Assembly (NCBI RefSeq): GCF_900115015.1
Contig: NZ_FOUZ01000019.1
Coordinates: 1 to 38,294 of the forward strand
Reading direction: 5' to 3'
Length of the DNA stretch: 38,294 nucleotides
Source: Algoriella xinjiangensis
GTDB taxonomy: Bacteria > Bacteroidota > Bacteroidia > Flavobacteriales > Weeksellaceae
Both the position numbers and the translations under genes were made by a program. Of this stretch, positions 17,898 to 26,492 are shown piece after piece (positions within the stretch are counted from its first letter, which is position 1; each line of letters begins with the position of its first letter). The notes below the pieces were generated by a model that saw only the letters and a list, made by a program, of their open reading frames with translations, ran no database searches and was not told the origin of the DNA.

Positions 17898-19016
17898 TTA
17901 TTTTATACCCAATTGCTTTTTTACTTCTTTAGACAACGCGTCTTTGTGAACCGTAAAAGCAATAGATTTCATTCTGAAAAATGGTTTTGACATATAAATA
18001 TGACCATTATTTCCTAAATCGTTTGTTCCCCAAGAATTTTTAACATCATAATATTGATTTCCCAATTGATCTTTCAAAATTCCTGTAATGTGCATTAAGT
18101 GATCGTCTTCTGTCGAATAATTTTCAAACCCTGCTTGACGTTCGTCAGCTGTCACCCATTTTTCTGGTAAAATTTCTGTAAAATAATCTTTCTCTAAACC
18201 TTCTGAAGGCCAAATTGCCATTCCATATTTTTTAGAAAATGTTTTCTCTGAAACATCTGTATCAAATGCTGCTGTAAAACCGCTGTACAAAGCTTCGTCC
18301 AAAACTTTCATGTATTCGTCTAACGGTAAATTATAATATGAACCGTTTGAAAAATTGTCTGGAACTTGTAAAATAAACTGAGAATAATATGGCGCTTGCT
18401 CAAAAGAAGTTAGCGTAACATAATTATCTGGGTTAATTTTAAGTGCTTTTGCAAATTCTTCTGGCGTATATTCTTTTCCTTCAAATTTAAATTTTGTTGG
18501 AGGAACGCCTAACTTTTTATTTAATTTTTGATCAAAATTTGTTTTCCAATCTTTTGTCAAAAACTTTTTAGGATTTTTAACGATTGAATCTAAACCAACT
18601 TTTAAATCTTTTACTAACATTTCATGGTTATGTTTTTCATCTGTTCCAGCAGTAAAACCAGTATATTCTGAATTTGGAACCAATCCATTTTTACGAACAG
18701 AATTTAAAACATCGTGCGACAAACCACCTTCGCTAAATTGCGCTTTTCCTTGGCGATAAACATAATTATACGCTTTTACAGGATAGGTATAACGAACATT
18801 GTACATTTCTGACAAATCAACATCTTTTCCTGTTAAACGTTTTACCTCAGATTCTAAAAAAGACGTCGTAGAAAATGACCAACATGTACCCGTTTTTCCT
18901 TGGCTAATAATTGGCAAAGCAGCGTTGTTAACTAATTCTTTGAATTTGAATGGTGTTTCTTGTGCAGAAGCTAGCACACTAACCAATGCGAAACTAGCTA
19001 AAATATATTTTTTCAT
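17898..19016 (-). CDS. C1 family (papain/bleomycin hydrolase-like) peptidase, secreted
   Basis: A 372-aa cysteine peptidase related to aminopeptidase C/bleomycin hydrolase. The signal peptide is 1-18 (VSVLASA, then Q). The catalytic Cys is C45 in 'QGKTGTCWSF', the His is H309 in 'DDHLMHITG' and the Asn is N327 in 'DVKNSWG'. The papain-type Gln of the oxyanion hole is Q39. Cytosolic PepC proteins are longer (about 440 aa) and lack a signal, so this is the exported Bacteroidota variety. It is the first gene of the operon with nadA, nadB and nadC; the reason for that link is unclear. Confidence 0.9.
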   Translation of the reverse strand: MKKYILASFALVSVLASAQETPFKFKELVNNAALPIISQGKTGTCWSFSTTSFLESEVKRLTGKDVDLSEMYNVRYTYPVKAYNYVYRQGKAQFSEGGLSHDVLNSVRKNGLVPNSEYTGFTAGTDEKHNHEMLVKDLKVGLDSIVKNPKKFLTKDWKTNFDQKLNKKLGVPPTKFKFEGKEYTPEEFAKALKINPDNYVTLTSFEQAPYYSQFILQVPDNFSNGSYYNLPLDEYMKVLDEALYSGFTAAFDTDVSEKTFSKKYGMAIWPSEGLEKDYFTEILPEKWVTADERQAGFENYSTEDDHLMHITGILKDQLGNQYYDVKNSWGTNDLGNNGHIYMSKPFFRMKSIAFTVHKDALSKEVKKQLGIK

Positions 19017-19036
19017 TTGTGATTGTTCTTAATAGT

Positions 19037-19044
19037 CAAAAGTA
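19037..19044 (-). promoter_or_regulatory. -7 box of the C1 peptidase-nad operon
   Basis: On the minus strand the sequence is TACTTTTG, a perfect TAnnTTTG, ending about 20 bp before the ATG at 19016. It is divergent from the pyrimidine promoter at 19211. Confidence 0.6.
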
Positions 19045-19210
19045 AAGTTTATTTATGAAGTTTTTATTTAAAACCATCGCAAATTGTTGGTCAAAAATTT
19101 ATAAAATTCCATTTAAAAACGATTTTTGAGCTTATAATGTATGAATATTGAATTTTTATTCAATTGAAAAGAATTTTTTAGAAAATGCTACAAATCACTC
19201 AAAAACCTAT

Positions 19211-19218
19211 TAACTTTG
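19211..19218 (+). promoter_or_regulatory. -7 box of the UMP synthase gene
   Basis: TAACTTTG matches TAnnTTTG perfectly, 16 bp before the ATG at 19235. The mRNA leader would be about ten bases, so no attenuator or riboswitch fits in it. Confidence 0.65.
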
Positions 19219-19234
19219 CTCAAACATTACGCAA

Positions 19235-20590
19235 ATGCAACCAAGAGAAGATTTTTTGTTGAAAGCTTACGAGCTTGGAATTATAAAATTTGGAAATTTT
19301 ACTTTAAAAAGTGGTATTGAATCTCCTTTCTACGTCGATTTAAGACCTTTAGCTTCAAGTCCACAATTACTAAAAACTTTAGCAAATAATTTATTAGATT
19401 TAGTAGAAGATGTTGACTACGATTTGATTTGTGGTGTGCCTTACGCGGCTTTGCCAATGGCAACTACAATGAGTTTAACATCTAACATTCCATTAATCAT
19501 CAAACGTAAAGAAAACAAAGGTTACGGTACAAAACGTATGGTAGAAGGTGTTTTTGCAGAAGGACAATCTTGTCTTTTGGTTGAGGATGTTATTACTTCG
19601 GGACAATCTTTATTAGAAACAATAGATCAAGTAGAGCGCGAAGGTTTACGTGTAAAAGATTTAGTTGTCGTTTTGGATCGTGAACAAGGTGGTTCTGATA
19701 AATTAAAAGAGCAAGGTTATAACGTAAAAACGTTATTTACAATAAACGAAGTAATTGATATTTTACATAAATATCACCGTTTGAGCGATGCTGAAACAAA
19801 AAAAATAAAAGACTTTTTGGCTTTACCACCAGAAGCAGCTCCATCAAAACAACGTATTGCATTAGAAAATAAAAAAATCGTTCATCCGGTAGGAAAACGT
19901 TTGGTAGAATTGGCTTTAAGAAAACAATCAAACTTGATTGCTTCTGCTGATTTGATTACTTCTGCAGAGATTATTGATTTCGCTAAGAAAGTTGGTGATC
20001 ATATTGTTGCTTTAAAATTACATTCTGATATTATTCAAGATTTCTCTGATAATTTAATCGTAGAATTGAAAGAAATCGCACGCGAAAAACAATTTTTATT
20101 ATTTGAAGATCGCAAGTTTGGAGATATCGGAAATACACAAGAATTACAATTTAAAAAATCTATTTATAAAATTTCTGATTGGGCAGATTTAGTAACTGTA
20201 CATCCAATTGGAGGTTTAGAATCGTTAAAAGTTTTTGAAAACACAGGTGTTATTACAATTGTAGAAATGTCTTCGAAAGGAACTTTAACAGATGATTATT
20301 ATTTTACAAAAGCAATTAATGTTTCAGAAGAATCAGGAAATGTTTTAGGTGCTGTTGCGCAACGCCAAGTTCCAGATAATTTATTGTTATTTACACCTGG
20401 TGTTAATATTTCTTCGACTGGAGATAGCAAAGGTCAGCAATACAATACGCCTGAATTGGTTTTTAAAAATTACCATACCGACTTTATGATTGTTGGTCGT
20501 GGAATTTACAAAGCGGCTGATGTAAAAACTGCTGCAAAAGAATACCAAACTTTAGGTTGGGTTTCTTATTTACAAAGTTTAAACAACTAA
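19235..20590 (+). CDS. Bifunctional UMP synthase: orotate phosphoribosyltransferase fused to OMP decarboxylase
   Basis: A single 451-aa chain performs the last two steps of de novo UMP synthesis. Residues 1-190 are OPRT (PyrE), with the orotate/PRPP motif 'SCLLVEDVITSGQSLLETI' (112-130) and 'KRKENKGYGTKR' (90-101). Residues about 215-451 are OMP decarboxylase, with the catalytic lysine in 'ALKLHSDI' (K261) and the D-K-D array in 'FEDRKFGDIGNT' (D292, K294, D297). The linker is about 25 residues. The decarboxylase half carries the spelling I know from eukaryotic UMP synthase: 'WADLV', 'EMSSKGTL', 'GQQYNTPE' and 'IVGRGI'. It does not resemble the 270-aa PyrF usual in Bacteroidota. Gene order OPRT then ODC is also that of animals and plants. 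It is a single-gene unit ending in a GAAA-loop terminator. Confidence 0.93.
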   Translation: MQPREDFLLKAYELGIIKFGNFTLKSGIESPFYVDLRPLASSPQLLKTLANNLLDLVEDVDYDLICGVPYAALPMATTMSLTSNIPLIIKRKENKGYGTKRMVEGVFAEGQSCLLVEDVITSGQSLLETIDQVEREGLRVKDLVVVLDREQGGSDKLKEQGYNVKTLFTINEVIDILHKYHRLSDAETKKIKDFLALPPEAAPSKQRIALENKKIVHPVGKRLVELALRKQSNLIASADLITSAEIIDFAKKVGDHIVALKLHSDIIQDFSDNLIVELKEIAREKQFLLFEDRKFGDIGNTQELQFKKSIYKISDWADLVTVHPIGGLESLKVFENTGVITIVEMSSKGTLTDDYYFTKAINVSEESGNVLGAVAQRQVPDNLLLFTPGVNISSTGDSKGQQYNTPELVFKNYHTDFMIVGRGIYKAADVKTAAKEYQTLGWVSYLQSLNN

Positions 20591-20610
20591 GATTTAGATA
20601 AAATTTTAAT

Positions 20611-20640
20611 AAAAAAGCAAGCTGAAAAGCTTGCTTTTTT
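20611..20640. terminator. Bidirectional terminator with GAAA tetraloop
   Basis: AAAAAAGCAAGCT-GAAA-AGCTTGCTTTTTT is a perfect 13-bp stem. It sits between the convergent UMP synthase and M28 peptidase genes. Confidence 0.92.
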
Positions 20641-20674
20641 ATTGTTTTATATTTTAGCTTCTTGTTGAAATAAT

Positions 20675-22138
20675 TTATTTGATAATTATTTTGTGTGATG
20701 TCGTTTTACCAGAGTTATCTTTAAAAACTGCAACATAAAATCCTGCATTTAAATTTGATAAATCTACATTTCCGTTTGCAGATTTATTGGTAAGATTTAT
20801 TAATTGTCGACCAGAAGCATCTACAATTTGAATTGAATAATTAGAATTTGTATTAAATCTATAATTCAGTGTTTTATTTTCTACATAAATTTTTGATAAA
20901 ACGGCGTTTAAATCGTCTGTAGATAAAGTTGCTGATTTAGCCGTTTCTACAACAAATTCAATTCCTAATTTTGTAAACTTCGCAGCATGATTTGCTGTAT
21001 TTCCCATAAACGCATAGGTGTCACTTGTTGAATGAATTTTTGGATTATCTTCATTCATTTTTGATTCAAATGGTAAAGTTGCGGGAAAACCATTTTCTGC
21101 CCAACTATAATGATCCGAACAACCATAACCACATTTTGATGTATCATACGTAAATTGATGCATACCAGATGTGTTGTAAACATCCATCAATTGCATTAAA
21201 TAAGCATTTAAATTCGCATCGCAATAAGCATCTGTCATCAAGATTACATCTTTTGCAGAACCTTTGTAATTCGTCATATCAAATTGTAAATAACTCACTA
21301 CATTTTTACCATCTGCGGCATATTGTTTTGCAATTTCCGACGAACCAACCAAGCCAATTTCTTCTGCTGCATACGCCATCATTTGCGTTGTGCGTTCTGG
21401 TTTAAAATTATTTTTTAACAAAACACGAATCACTTCTGTAATTGTTGAAATTCCCGAAGCGTTATCATCTGCTCCAGGTGCATTTTCTTGCGTTCCATCT
21501 CCCCAACTAACAATAGAATCTATATGTCCGCCAATAATTACATATTCATCAGATTTAGAGTTTCCATTAATTGTTAAAATCAACGATTTCATTGGTGTCC
21601 CAACGTGGTCTACAACTTTCACTGCAACATCTGTTCGTCCATAATCTGCTATTATTTTTTCCCAAACTTCTTTCATTTTGTAAACCGCATCATTTGCTTC
21701 TTGTCGTTTATGAAAGCGTGTTTTAAACCCTTCTAAAAGCAAAATATTTTTTTCGATTTCTTTTGGATCAACATCATTCAGAATTTTGTTTACGTAAACT
21801 TGTTCTGTAATGGTATAATTAAATTGTTGAGTTACTTTTTTAGTTACAACTTCTAAAGAATTAATTGCAGAATTTTCTGATTCTCTATAAATATAACCAT
21901 GTCCGTGCGCAAATTTATGGTGTAAACTATGCGCAATTTCTGGATCAAAATAAATGGCCGAAATTCCATTTTTTGAAGAAAGTATTTGAATAGATTTCGG
22001 ATTTTCTTGCTGAAGATGATTTGCATTTACGGTTTCCATATTTGCATAAATAAAATCTTCTTTTTCTTGAGCTGATAAAAAAACAGACGATGTAGTGAGT
22101 AATGTAAAAAGTAAAGTATTTAGTTTCATAAAAATCAT
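20675..22138 (-). CDS. Secreted M28 family zinc aminopeptidase with T9SS type A sorting domain
   Basis: A 487-aa metallopeptidase. The signal peptide is about 4-23 (KLNTLLFTLLTTSSVFLSAQ). The two-zinc M28 site is visible (numbered from the first Met): H205 in 'GGHIDS', D224/D225 in 'APGADDNASG', E259/E260 in 'AAEEIG', D287 in 'QFDMTN' and H369 in 'KIHST'. Residues about 415-487 form a type IX secretion C-terminal domain with 'GRQLINLTN', 'NLNAGFYVAVFKDNSGK' and a final basic 'SHKIIIK'. The protein should therefore cross the outer membrane by T9SS and be cleaved at the surface. Either ATG 22138 or ATG 22129 may be used; the second gives a more typical signal peptide. Confidence 0.93.
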   Translation of the reverse strand: MIFMKLNTLLFTLLTTSSVFLSAQEKEDFIYANMETVNANHLQQENPKSIQILSSKNGISAIYFDPEIAHSLHHKFAHGHGYIYRESENSAINSLEVVTKKVTQQFNYTITEQVYVNKILNDVDPKEIEKNILLLEGFKTRFHKRQEANDAVYKMKEVWEKIIADYGRTDVAVKVVDHVGTPMKSLILTINGNSKSDEYVIIGGHIDSIVSWGDGTQENAPGADDNASGISTITEVIRVLLKNNFKPERTTQMMAYAAEEIGLVGSSEIAKQYAADGKNVVSYLQFDMTNYKGSAKDVILMTDAYCDANLNAYLMQLMDVYNTSGMHQFTYDTSKCGYGCSDHYSWAENGFPATLPFESKMNEDNPKIHSTSDTYAFMGNTANHAAKFTKLGIEFVVETAKSATLSTDDLNAVLSKIYVENKTLNYRFNTNSNYSIQIVDASGRQLINLTNKSANGNVDLSNLNAGFYVAVFKDNSGKTTSHKIIIK

Positions 22139-22193
22139 ATTAGTGTAATACGAAGATATGATTTTTAATAACTTATAATTTATTTGGCATAAA

Positions 22194-22219
22194 AAAATCC
22201 ATCTAAAAAGATGGATTTT
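22194..22219 (-). terminator. Terminator behind trmB
   Basis: AAAATCCATCT and AGATGGATTTT pair across AAAA. The minus-strand reading is followed by a run of T. It lies 5 bp behind the trmB stop. Confidence 0.85.
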
Positions 22220-22223
22220 GAAT

Positions 22224-22901
22224 TTAATATTTTAATTGAAATTTTAGAAATGTAATTTTTTTACCTTCTTCTAAAAACATCGATTCGTAATACGTTTGTA
22301 CTTCCGTTACAATTGCAGGAATATCCGAATGATCTGGGTGATAAACATCGTGTGTAGAACGAACAACTTCGTGTCCTTCTAACTGAATTACACCATGCGT
22401 ATAACCGTGTAAAAACTCAGAATCTGTTTTTAGATTAACTGTTCCTTCTGGTTTAAGAATTGTATTATAACGTCTCAAAAATTCGGGATGAGTTAAACGG
22501 TGTTTTGTTCTTTTAAATTTTATTTGTGGATCTGGGAAAGTAATCCAAATTTCGCTTACTTCGTTTTCGGCAAATAAATCATCTATAATTTCGATTTGTG
22601 TACGTAAAAAACCAGCGTTAGTTATACCTTCTTCTAAACATGTTTTTGCACCACGCCAAAATCTTGCACCTTTTAAATCTACACCAATAAAATTACGAGA
22701 AGGATCTCTACGCGCCATTGCAACCGTATATTCTCCTTTTCCACAACCTAATTCTAAAACAATTGGATTATCATTCTTAAAAAAATCTTTATTCCAATTT
22801 CCTTTTAATGCAAAATTATCTAATGCTTCGTCTCTTGTTGGCTGAACTACATTGTCAAAAGTTTTGTTTTCGTTAAATCTTCTGATTTTATCTTTTCCCA
22901 T
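22224..22901 (-). CDS. trmB: tRNA (guanine-N7-)-methyltransferase
   Basis: This 225-aa SAM-dependent enzyme methylates G46 in the tRNA variable loop. The SAM-binding motif is 'PIVLELGCGKGEYTVAMA' (about 46-63), followed by the acidic strand end 'NFIGVDLKG'. The TrmB-specific 'WITFPDPQIKFKRTKHRLT' (about 119-137) carries the catalytic/tRNA-binding PDP(W/Q)xK region. It is single-copy and the length is normal. The gene has its own terminator and starts divergently from the membrane protein at 23049. Confidence 0.96.
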   Translation of the reverse strand: MGKDKIRRFNENKTFDNVVQPTRDEALDNFALKGNWNKDFFKNDNPIVLELGCGKGEYTVAMARRDPSRNFIGVDLKGARFWRGAKTCLEEGITNAGFLRTQIEIIDDLFAENEVSEIWITFPDPQIKFKRTKHRLTHPEFLRRYNTILKPEGTVNLKTDSEFLHGYTHGVIQLEGHEVVRSTHDVYHPDHSDIPAIVTEVQTYYESMFLEEGKKITFLKFQLKY

Positions 22902-22995
22902 TTCGGATAATTATTTTGCGCGAAATTACAAGAAATTCGTTAATCTAAAAAACCCTAATTTTTTGTTTCCAAAACACATAAATATCAGGAGATAG

Positions 22996-23024
22996 TATTT
23001 TTGTGAAAAGGTTTAGTATTTTTG
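22996..23024 (+). promoter_or_regulatory. Duplicated -7 boxes before the four-helix membrane protein
   Basis: TATTTTTG occurs at 22996-23003 and again at 23017-23024, each inside the repeated AGTATTTTTGT, 21 bp apart. Both match TAnnTTTG. The downstream copy gives a leader of about 20 bases for the ATG at 23049. Confidence 0.55.
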
Positions 23025-23048
23025 TCTTGAAAAATTAAAATTAGAAAA

Positions 23049-23462
23049 ATGGATTTTATCAAACAATTTCATAGCGGTTGGGCTTATTTAACAATCTTGA
23101 TGGGTGTTGTCTTTGTTATCTCAACATTGATTTATGCAATCTCTAAAAAAGATACTGACGCAACAATTAAAAAAATTGGTTTATTTACAACAATTACTTT
23201 TCACGTACAATTATTAGTAGGTTTAGTGTATTACATTATGATGTTTACTTCTTTAGAACCATCAAATATTATGGCTGACAAAGGACTAAGATTAACTTTT
23301 GTAGAACATCCAATGATGATGATTGCTGGTGTTATCTTTATGACAATTGCAAACGCAAAACTTAAAAGATCGACAACTGTACCAATGAAAGTTACTGTTT
23401 TTGCACTAATTGGATTAGCATGTATATTAAGTAGAATACCATACAACGTTTGGTTTGCTTAA
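23049..23462 (+). CDS. Four-helix integral membrane protein, unknown function
   Basis: A 137-aa protein with four hydrophobic helices at about 11-30, 42-66, 84-101 and 113-133. 'FIKQFHSGWAYLTILMGV' at the N-terminus and 'FVEHPMMMIAGVIF' in the third helix are striking. Histidines H8, H52 and H86 lie near membrane faces, so a heme-binding cytochrome-b-like role is conceivable, as some flavobacterial relatives carry that annotation. There is no CxxCH and no other cofactor motif. The gene is monocistronic, with its own double promoter and terminator. Confidence 0.7.
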   Translation: MDFIKQFHSGWAYLTILMGVVFVISTLIYAISKKDTDATIKKIGLFTTITFHVQLLVGLVYYIMMFTSLEPSNIMADKGLRLTFVEHPMMMIAGVIFMTIANAKLKRSTTVPMKVTVFALIGLACILSRIPYNVWFA

Positions 23463-23484
23463 TTAAAATTTAAAATATCTACAG

Positions 23485-23512
23485 AAAGAGTATTAATACG
23501 TTAATACTCTTT
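23485..23512 (+). terminator. Terminator with TACG tetraloop
   Basis: AAAGAGTATTAA-TACG-TTAATACTCTTT forms a perfect 12-bp stem followed by TTTT. It closes the transcript of the four-helix membrane protein. Confidence 0.88.
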
Positions 23513-23640
23513 TTATTTTACGAGATAACACATAATTTTATCACTATAATTACGTTTAAATCAAACAAAAATAAACTTATTACAAACTTTTGTCTCTTTG
23601 GCACTTGGTTTGAATTAGATAAGTATAAAATAATTTGAAA

Positions 23641-24114
23641 ATGAAATACTTTAAATATCTATTTTCTTTACTACTGGTTTTTGTCGCTCTTAATCTTAAT
23701 GCGCAAGACTTTCATACCTCAAATATAAAAGTTGATTACGAACAAGAAACGGGTACACTAAACATTACGTATCGTTTTTTTACAGCACATTTAGAAAAAG
23801 CTGTAGGAGAAAGTGTGGCTAACAAATCTGCTTTCGAAAATAAACTGAAAGCTTATGTAAATAATAAAGTTGATGTTAAAGTAAACGGAAAAAGTGTAAA
23901 TGCGACGGATTTCATTTATTCTGTAAACGACAAATCAACACGTATTTTTTATAAGGTAGGACAAGTTAGCGATATCAGTTCGTTAGAAATGCGAATAGGA
24001 TTGTTGACAGATGTTTTTAACGATCAACAAAATATTGTAAATGTTGATGTCAAAAATAATCGAAAAACATTTTCCTTAACAAGCGGAAACGAAGTCTTAA
24101 AAATGACATTCTAA
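23641..24114 (+). CDS. DUF6702 family exported protein
   Basis: From ATG 23641 (preferred over the in-frame TTG at 23635) the protein has 157 residues. The signal peptide is 1-22 (KYLFSLLLVFVALNLNAQ). The mature part, opening 'DFHTSNIKVDYEQETGTLNITYRFF', is a small beta-rich domain with an 'FTAHLEKAV' helix. It matches the Bacteroidota DUF6702 family, whose members often follow metallopeptidase or membrane genes. Function unknown. It is monocistronic, with terminators on both sides. Confidence 0.75.
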   Translation: MKYFKYLFSLLLVFVALNLNAQDFHTSNIKVDYEQETGTLNITYRFFTAHLEKAVGESVANKSAFENKLKAYVNNKVDVKVNGKSVNATDFIYSVNDKSTRIFYKVGQVSDISSLEMRIGLLTDVFNDQQNIVNVDVKNNRKTFSLTSGNEVLKMTF

Positions 24115-24122
24115 ATAATATA

Positions 24123-24152
24123 AAAAAAACCTCCAAATTTAGAGGTTTTTTT
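24123..24152. terminator. Bidirectional terminator between DUF6702 and the DD-carboxypeptidase
   Basis: AAAAAAACCTC and GAGGTTTTTTT pair around an 8-base loop. A tract and T tract flank the stem, so it can serve both convergent genes. Confidence 0.8.
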
Positions 24153-24164
24153 ATGCTTTCTATT

Positions 24165-25421
24165 TTAGTAATTATCGCGTACAATTCGCAACAATTTTTC
24201 GTTCTCATTTCGAATTAAAGATAAATCTTTGGTCGAATTATTATTCAGTAAACTAAAAATTAACGTTCGTCCACTTTTCGTTTTCAAATAACCACTCAAC
24301 GTTACATTATTATTCAATGTGCCCGTTTTTGCATACAAATACGGCGCGGCAACATCTTTGTATCTATTTTTAATTGTTCCCGTTTTTCCACCAACCGGAA
24401 AAATAGCAAACAAACGTTCTGTAGAAAATTCATTGTATAATTTATCTAAAACTTGTACAAAATTTTGCGGCGTAAACAAATTATAACGCGATAATCCAGA
24501 ACCATCAATCCATTCGGGTTGTTGTTTTAAATCCTTCAAAAAATTTCGTTTCGAATAATTTATAACTTGCTTACTACTCAATTTTCCTTGCATGGTACTC
24601 GATGCCAAAAGCAACAAATGTTCTGCTAAAAAATTGTCGCTATTTTCCATCATTTCTTTGTAAACATCATCTGTCTTAAAACTATAAAACACTTTCGGGT
24701 TTTGTAACATTGGCGTTTTTACCATGTCAACCGATTTTCCTAAAATCTCGGACAACGATTTTTCTATCACCGTTTCGTTTACAATAAATGGAACTTTTTC
24801 TGAACGTTTTTTCTGACTGATATAAAATTTATTATCATAAAAATCTCTCGGTTCTATAGCTTCTTTTATTTCGGTTAAACCTTCAAAATAAATCGGAAAA
24901 GTTTTGATTGCAGTTCCTATTTTAGAAATAGAAACCATGTTTTCGTTAATTGGAAATTGGCTTCGCTCGGGTGAATAATCTTTTCTAAAGTCGTCCCAAG
25001 TCCAACCTGGTAGAAAAGATTCTTCATCAAAATTATTCCAATGAAAAACGATTTTAGTTCCCTTATTCTTTAAAAAATCTACTGCTTTATTATTTTTATA
25101 TTTTGGATGCAAAAAAGTCGGATCGCCCGTTCCTTCAATATGCAATTCATCTCCTACAAATTGATATTTAAACGCAGGAATCGAATCATTCAACATTTTC
25201 ATTGCTGTATACAACGTAAAAATCTTGGTGTTAGAAGCTGGTATAAAATATTTGTTACCGTTATAATTATAGATTTCTGTTTTGGTTGCAGGATCATAAA
25301 GATAAAATCCGGTGAATTGTGTGGCGTAAAAATCTGAATTAAGATGTGTATCAATTAATTCTTTCTGCGCAAAAAGATGCGCAGAAGAAAAAATTGAAAT
25401 TATTAAGATAAAAACTCTCAT
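24165..25421 (-). CDS. dacB: D-alanyl-D-alanine carboxypeptidase/endopeptidase, PBP4 type (family S13)
   Basis: A 418-aa periplasmic enzyme that trims the terminal D-Ala or cleaves cross-links in peptidoglycan. The signal peptide is 1-19 (ending HLFAQ). The three active-site motifs are present: S63-N-T-K66 in 'YFIPASNTKIFT', SxN replaced in context by 'DGSGLSRYN' (Ser-Gly-Leu-Ser-x-x-Asn), and KTG in 'YLYAKTGTLNNN' near residue 375. The S13 insert domain between motifs 1 and 2 is of moderate size. The ATG overlaps the TAA of the MscS gene (TAATG), so the pair is coupled. Confidence 0.9.
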   Translation of the reverse strand: MRVFILIISIFSSAHLFAQKELIDTHLNSDFYATQFTGFYLYDPATKTEIYNYNGNKYFIPASNTKIFTLYTAMKMLNDSIPAFKYQFVGDELHIEGTGDPTFLHPKYKNNKAVDFLKNKGTKIVFHWNNFDEESFLPGWTWDDFRKDYSPERSQFPINENMVSISKIGTAIKTFPIYFEGLTEIKEAIEPRDFYDNKFYISQKKRSEKVPFIVNETVIEKSLSEILGKSVDMVKTPMLQNPKVFYSFKTDDVYKEMMENSDNFLAEHLLLLASSTMQGKLSSKQVINYSKRNFLKDLKQQPEWIDGSGLSRYNLFTPQNFVQVLDKLYNEFSTERLFAIFPVGGKTGTIKNRYKDVAAPYLYAKTGTLNNNVTLSGYLKTKSGRTLIFSLLNNNSTKDLSLIRNENEKLLRIVRDNY

Positions 25422-26320
25422 TAATCTTTGTTATCAAAAGGAATAGTTGTCGAATTTTCGTTTTTGATAATCATTTCGGTATGTGGATAAGGCATAGATA
25501 TGTTATTTTCATCTAAAGCCTTTTTCACAGCACGATACAATTGCCAATAAGCCGTCCAATAATCGCTATTTTTCACATAACATCTTACCGCTAAATTAAC
25601 ACTACTTGCTGCAAATTCTAAAATTTCAACCGTTTTGGGTTGTGTATCATCTACCAATTCATTTTTCTCTAAAACTTCTAACAAAACTTTTTGCGCATTC
25701 TCAAAATCGTCATCATAAGAAATTCCCATATTAATATCTAAACGACGGTATTCTTTTATCGAATAATTAATAATTGGATTATTAAATAAATTGGCATTTG
25801 GCAACGTAACAACTTGTCCTTTTGCAGTTACAATAACCGTATTTAGAATACTGATAGATTCTACACTTCCTTCATTTCCTTGCGAAACAATATAATCGCC
25901 AACTTTAAAAGGTTTGAAAAGGATGATTAAAATTCCGGCTGCAAAATTGGATAAAGAACCTTGCAAAGCCAAACCAATTGCTAAACCTGCGCCACCTAAA
26001 GCAGCAATAAATCCTGATGCGTCTAATCCTAATCGGGAAACGACAAAGACAATTACCATCATTTTCAGGATAATGTTTATAATCGGAATAAGAAATGTAC
26101 GAATAGATAAATCTACATTTCGGGCAATCATTCTTTTTTCGATTAATTTCTTTAGTTTTCCTGCTAACCATAATCCAATTGTTAAGGTTAAAAGGGCAGA
26201 AACTAAACTCCAACCTATTTCTGATCCTTTTGTTACAAGGATATTTGTTAAATACTCTAAATCTTTAAATGGCGTTGTGATGACATCTTGTAAACTATCA
26301 ACCTGATCTTGTTCTTGCAT
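25421..26320 (-). CDS. Small-conductance mechanosensitive channel, MscS family
   Basis: From ATG 26320 (MQEQDQVDSLQDV) this is 299 aa. An upstream ATG at 26365 adds an unlikely 'MLVWYYFYAQNKKKI'. Two helices at the N-terminus precede the pore helix TM3, 'AALGGAGLAIGLALQGSLSN', the Gly/Ala-rich packing of MscS. 'FKPFKVGDYIVSQGNEGSVE' begins the cytoplasmic beta domain, and the C-terminal alpha-beta domain ends about residue 280. It releases solutes during hypo-osmotic shock. It is encoded directly upstream of the PBP4-type gene, a pairing that makes sense for envelope stress. Confidence 0.93.
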   Translation of the reverse strand: MQEQDQVDSLQDVITTPFKDLEYLTNILVTKGSEIGWSLVSALLTLTIGLWLAGKLKKLIEKRMIARNVDLSIRTFLIPIINIILKMMVIVFVVSRLGLDASGFIAALGGAGLAIGLALQGSLSNFAAGILIILFKPFKVGDYIVSQGNEGSVESISILNTVIVTAKGQVVTLPNANLFNNPIINYSIKEYRRLDINMGISYDDDFENAQKVLLEVLEKNELVDDTQPKTVEILEFAASSVNLAVRCYVKNSDYWTAYWQLYRAVKKALDENNISMPYPHTEMIIKNENSTTIPFDNKD

Positions 26321-26492
26321 AATTTTTTTCTTGTTCTGTGCATAAAAATAATACCAAACTAACATCTTTTCAAAAAAATGAGTTTTTAATGTTTTTTTTA
26401 ACTATTTTTAATAGATTATAAAAATTGGTACAATATTAGTAAAGAACCAATTACAACCAATAAAACTATTTAATTACAAAAATTTTAAGACT

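Noticed and set aside
24400-24500. A second KTG motif (GGKTGTIKN) in the DD-carboxypeptidase as evidence of a fusion or duplication
   Set aside because: The protein has one normal S13 domain set; the first KTG is probably incidental and the second (YAKTGTLN) fits the active site.
25905-26306. Long open frames on both strands inside the mscS gene
   Set aside because: They are shadows of a well-supported channel gene; no start signals and no family resemblance.
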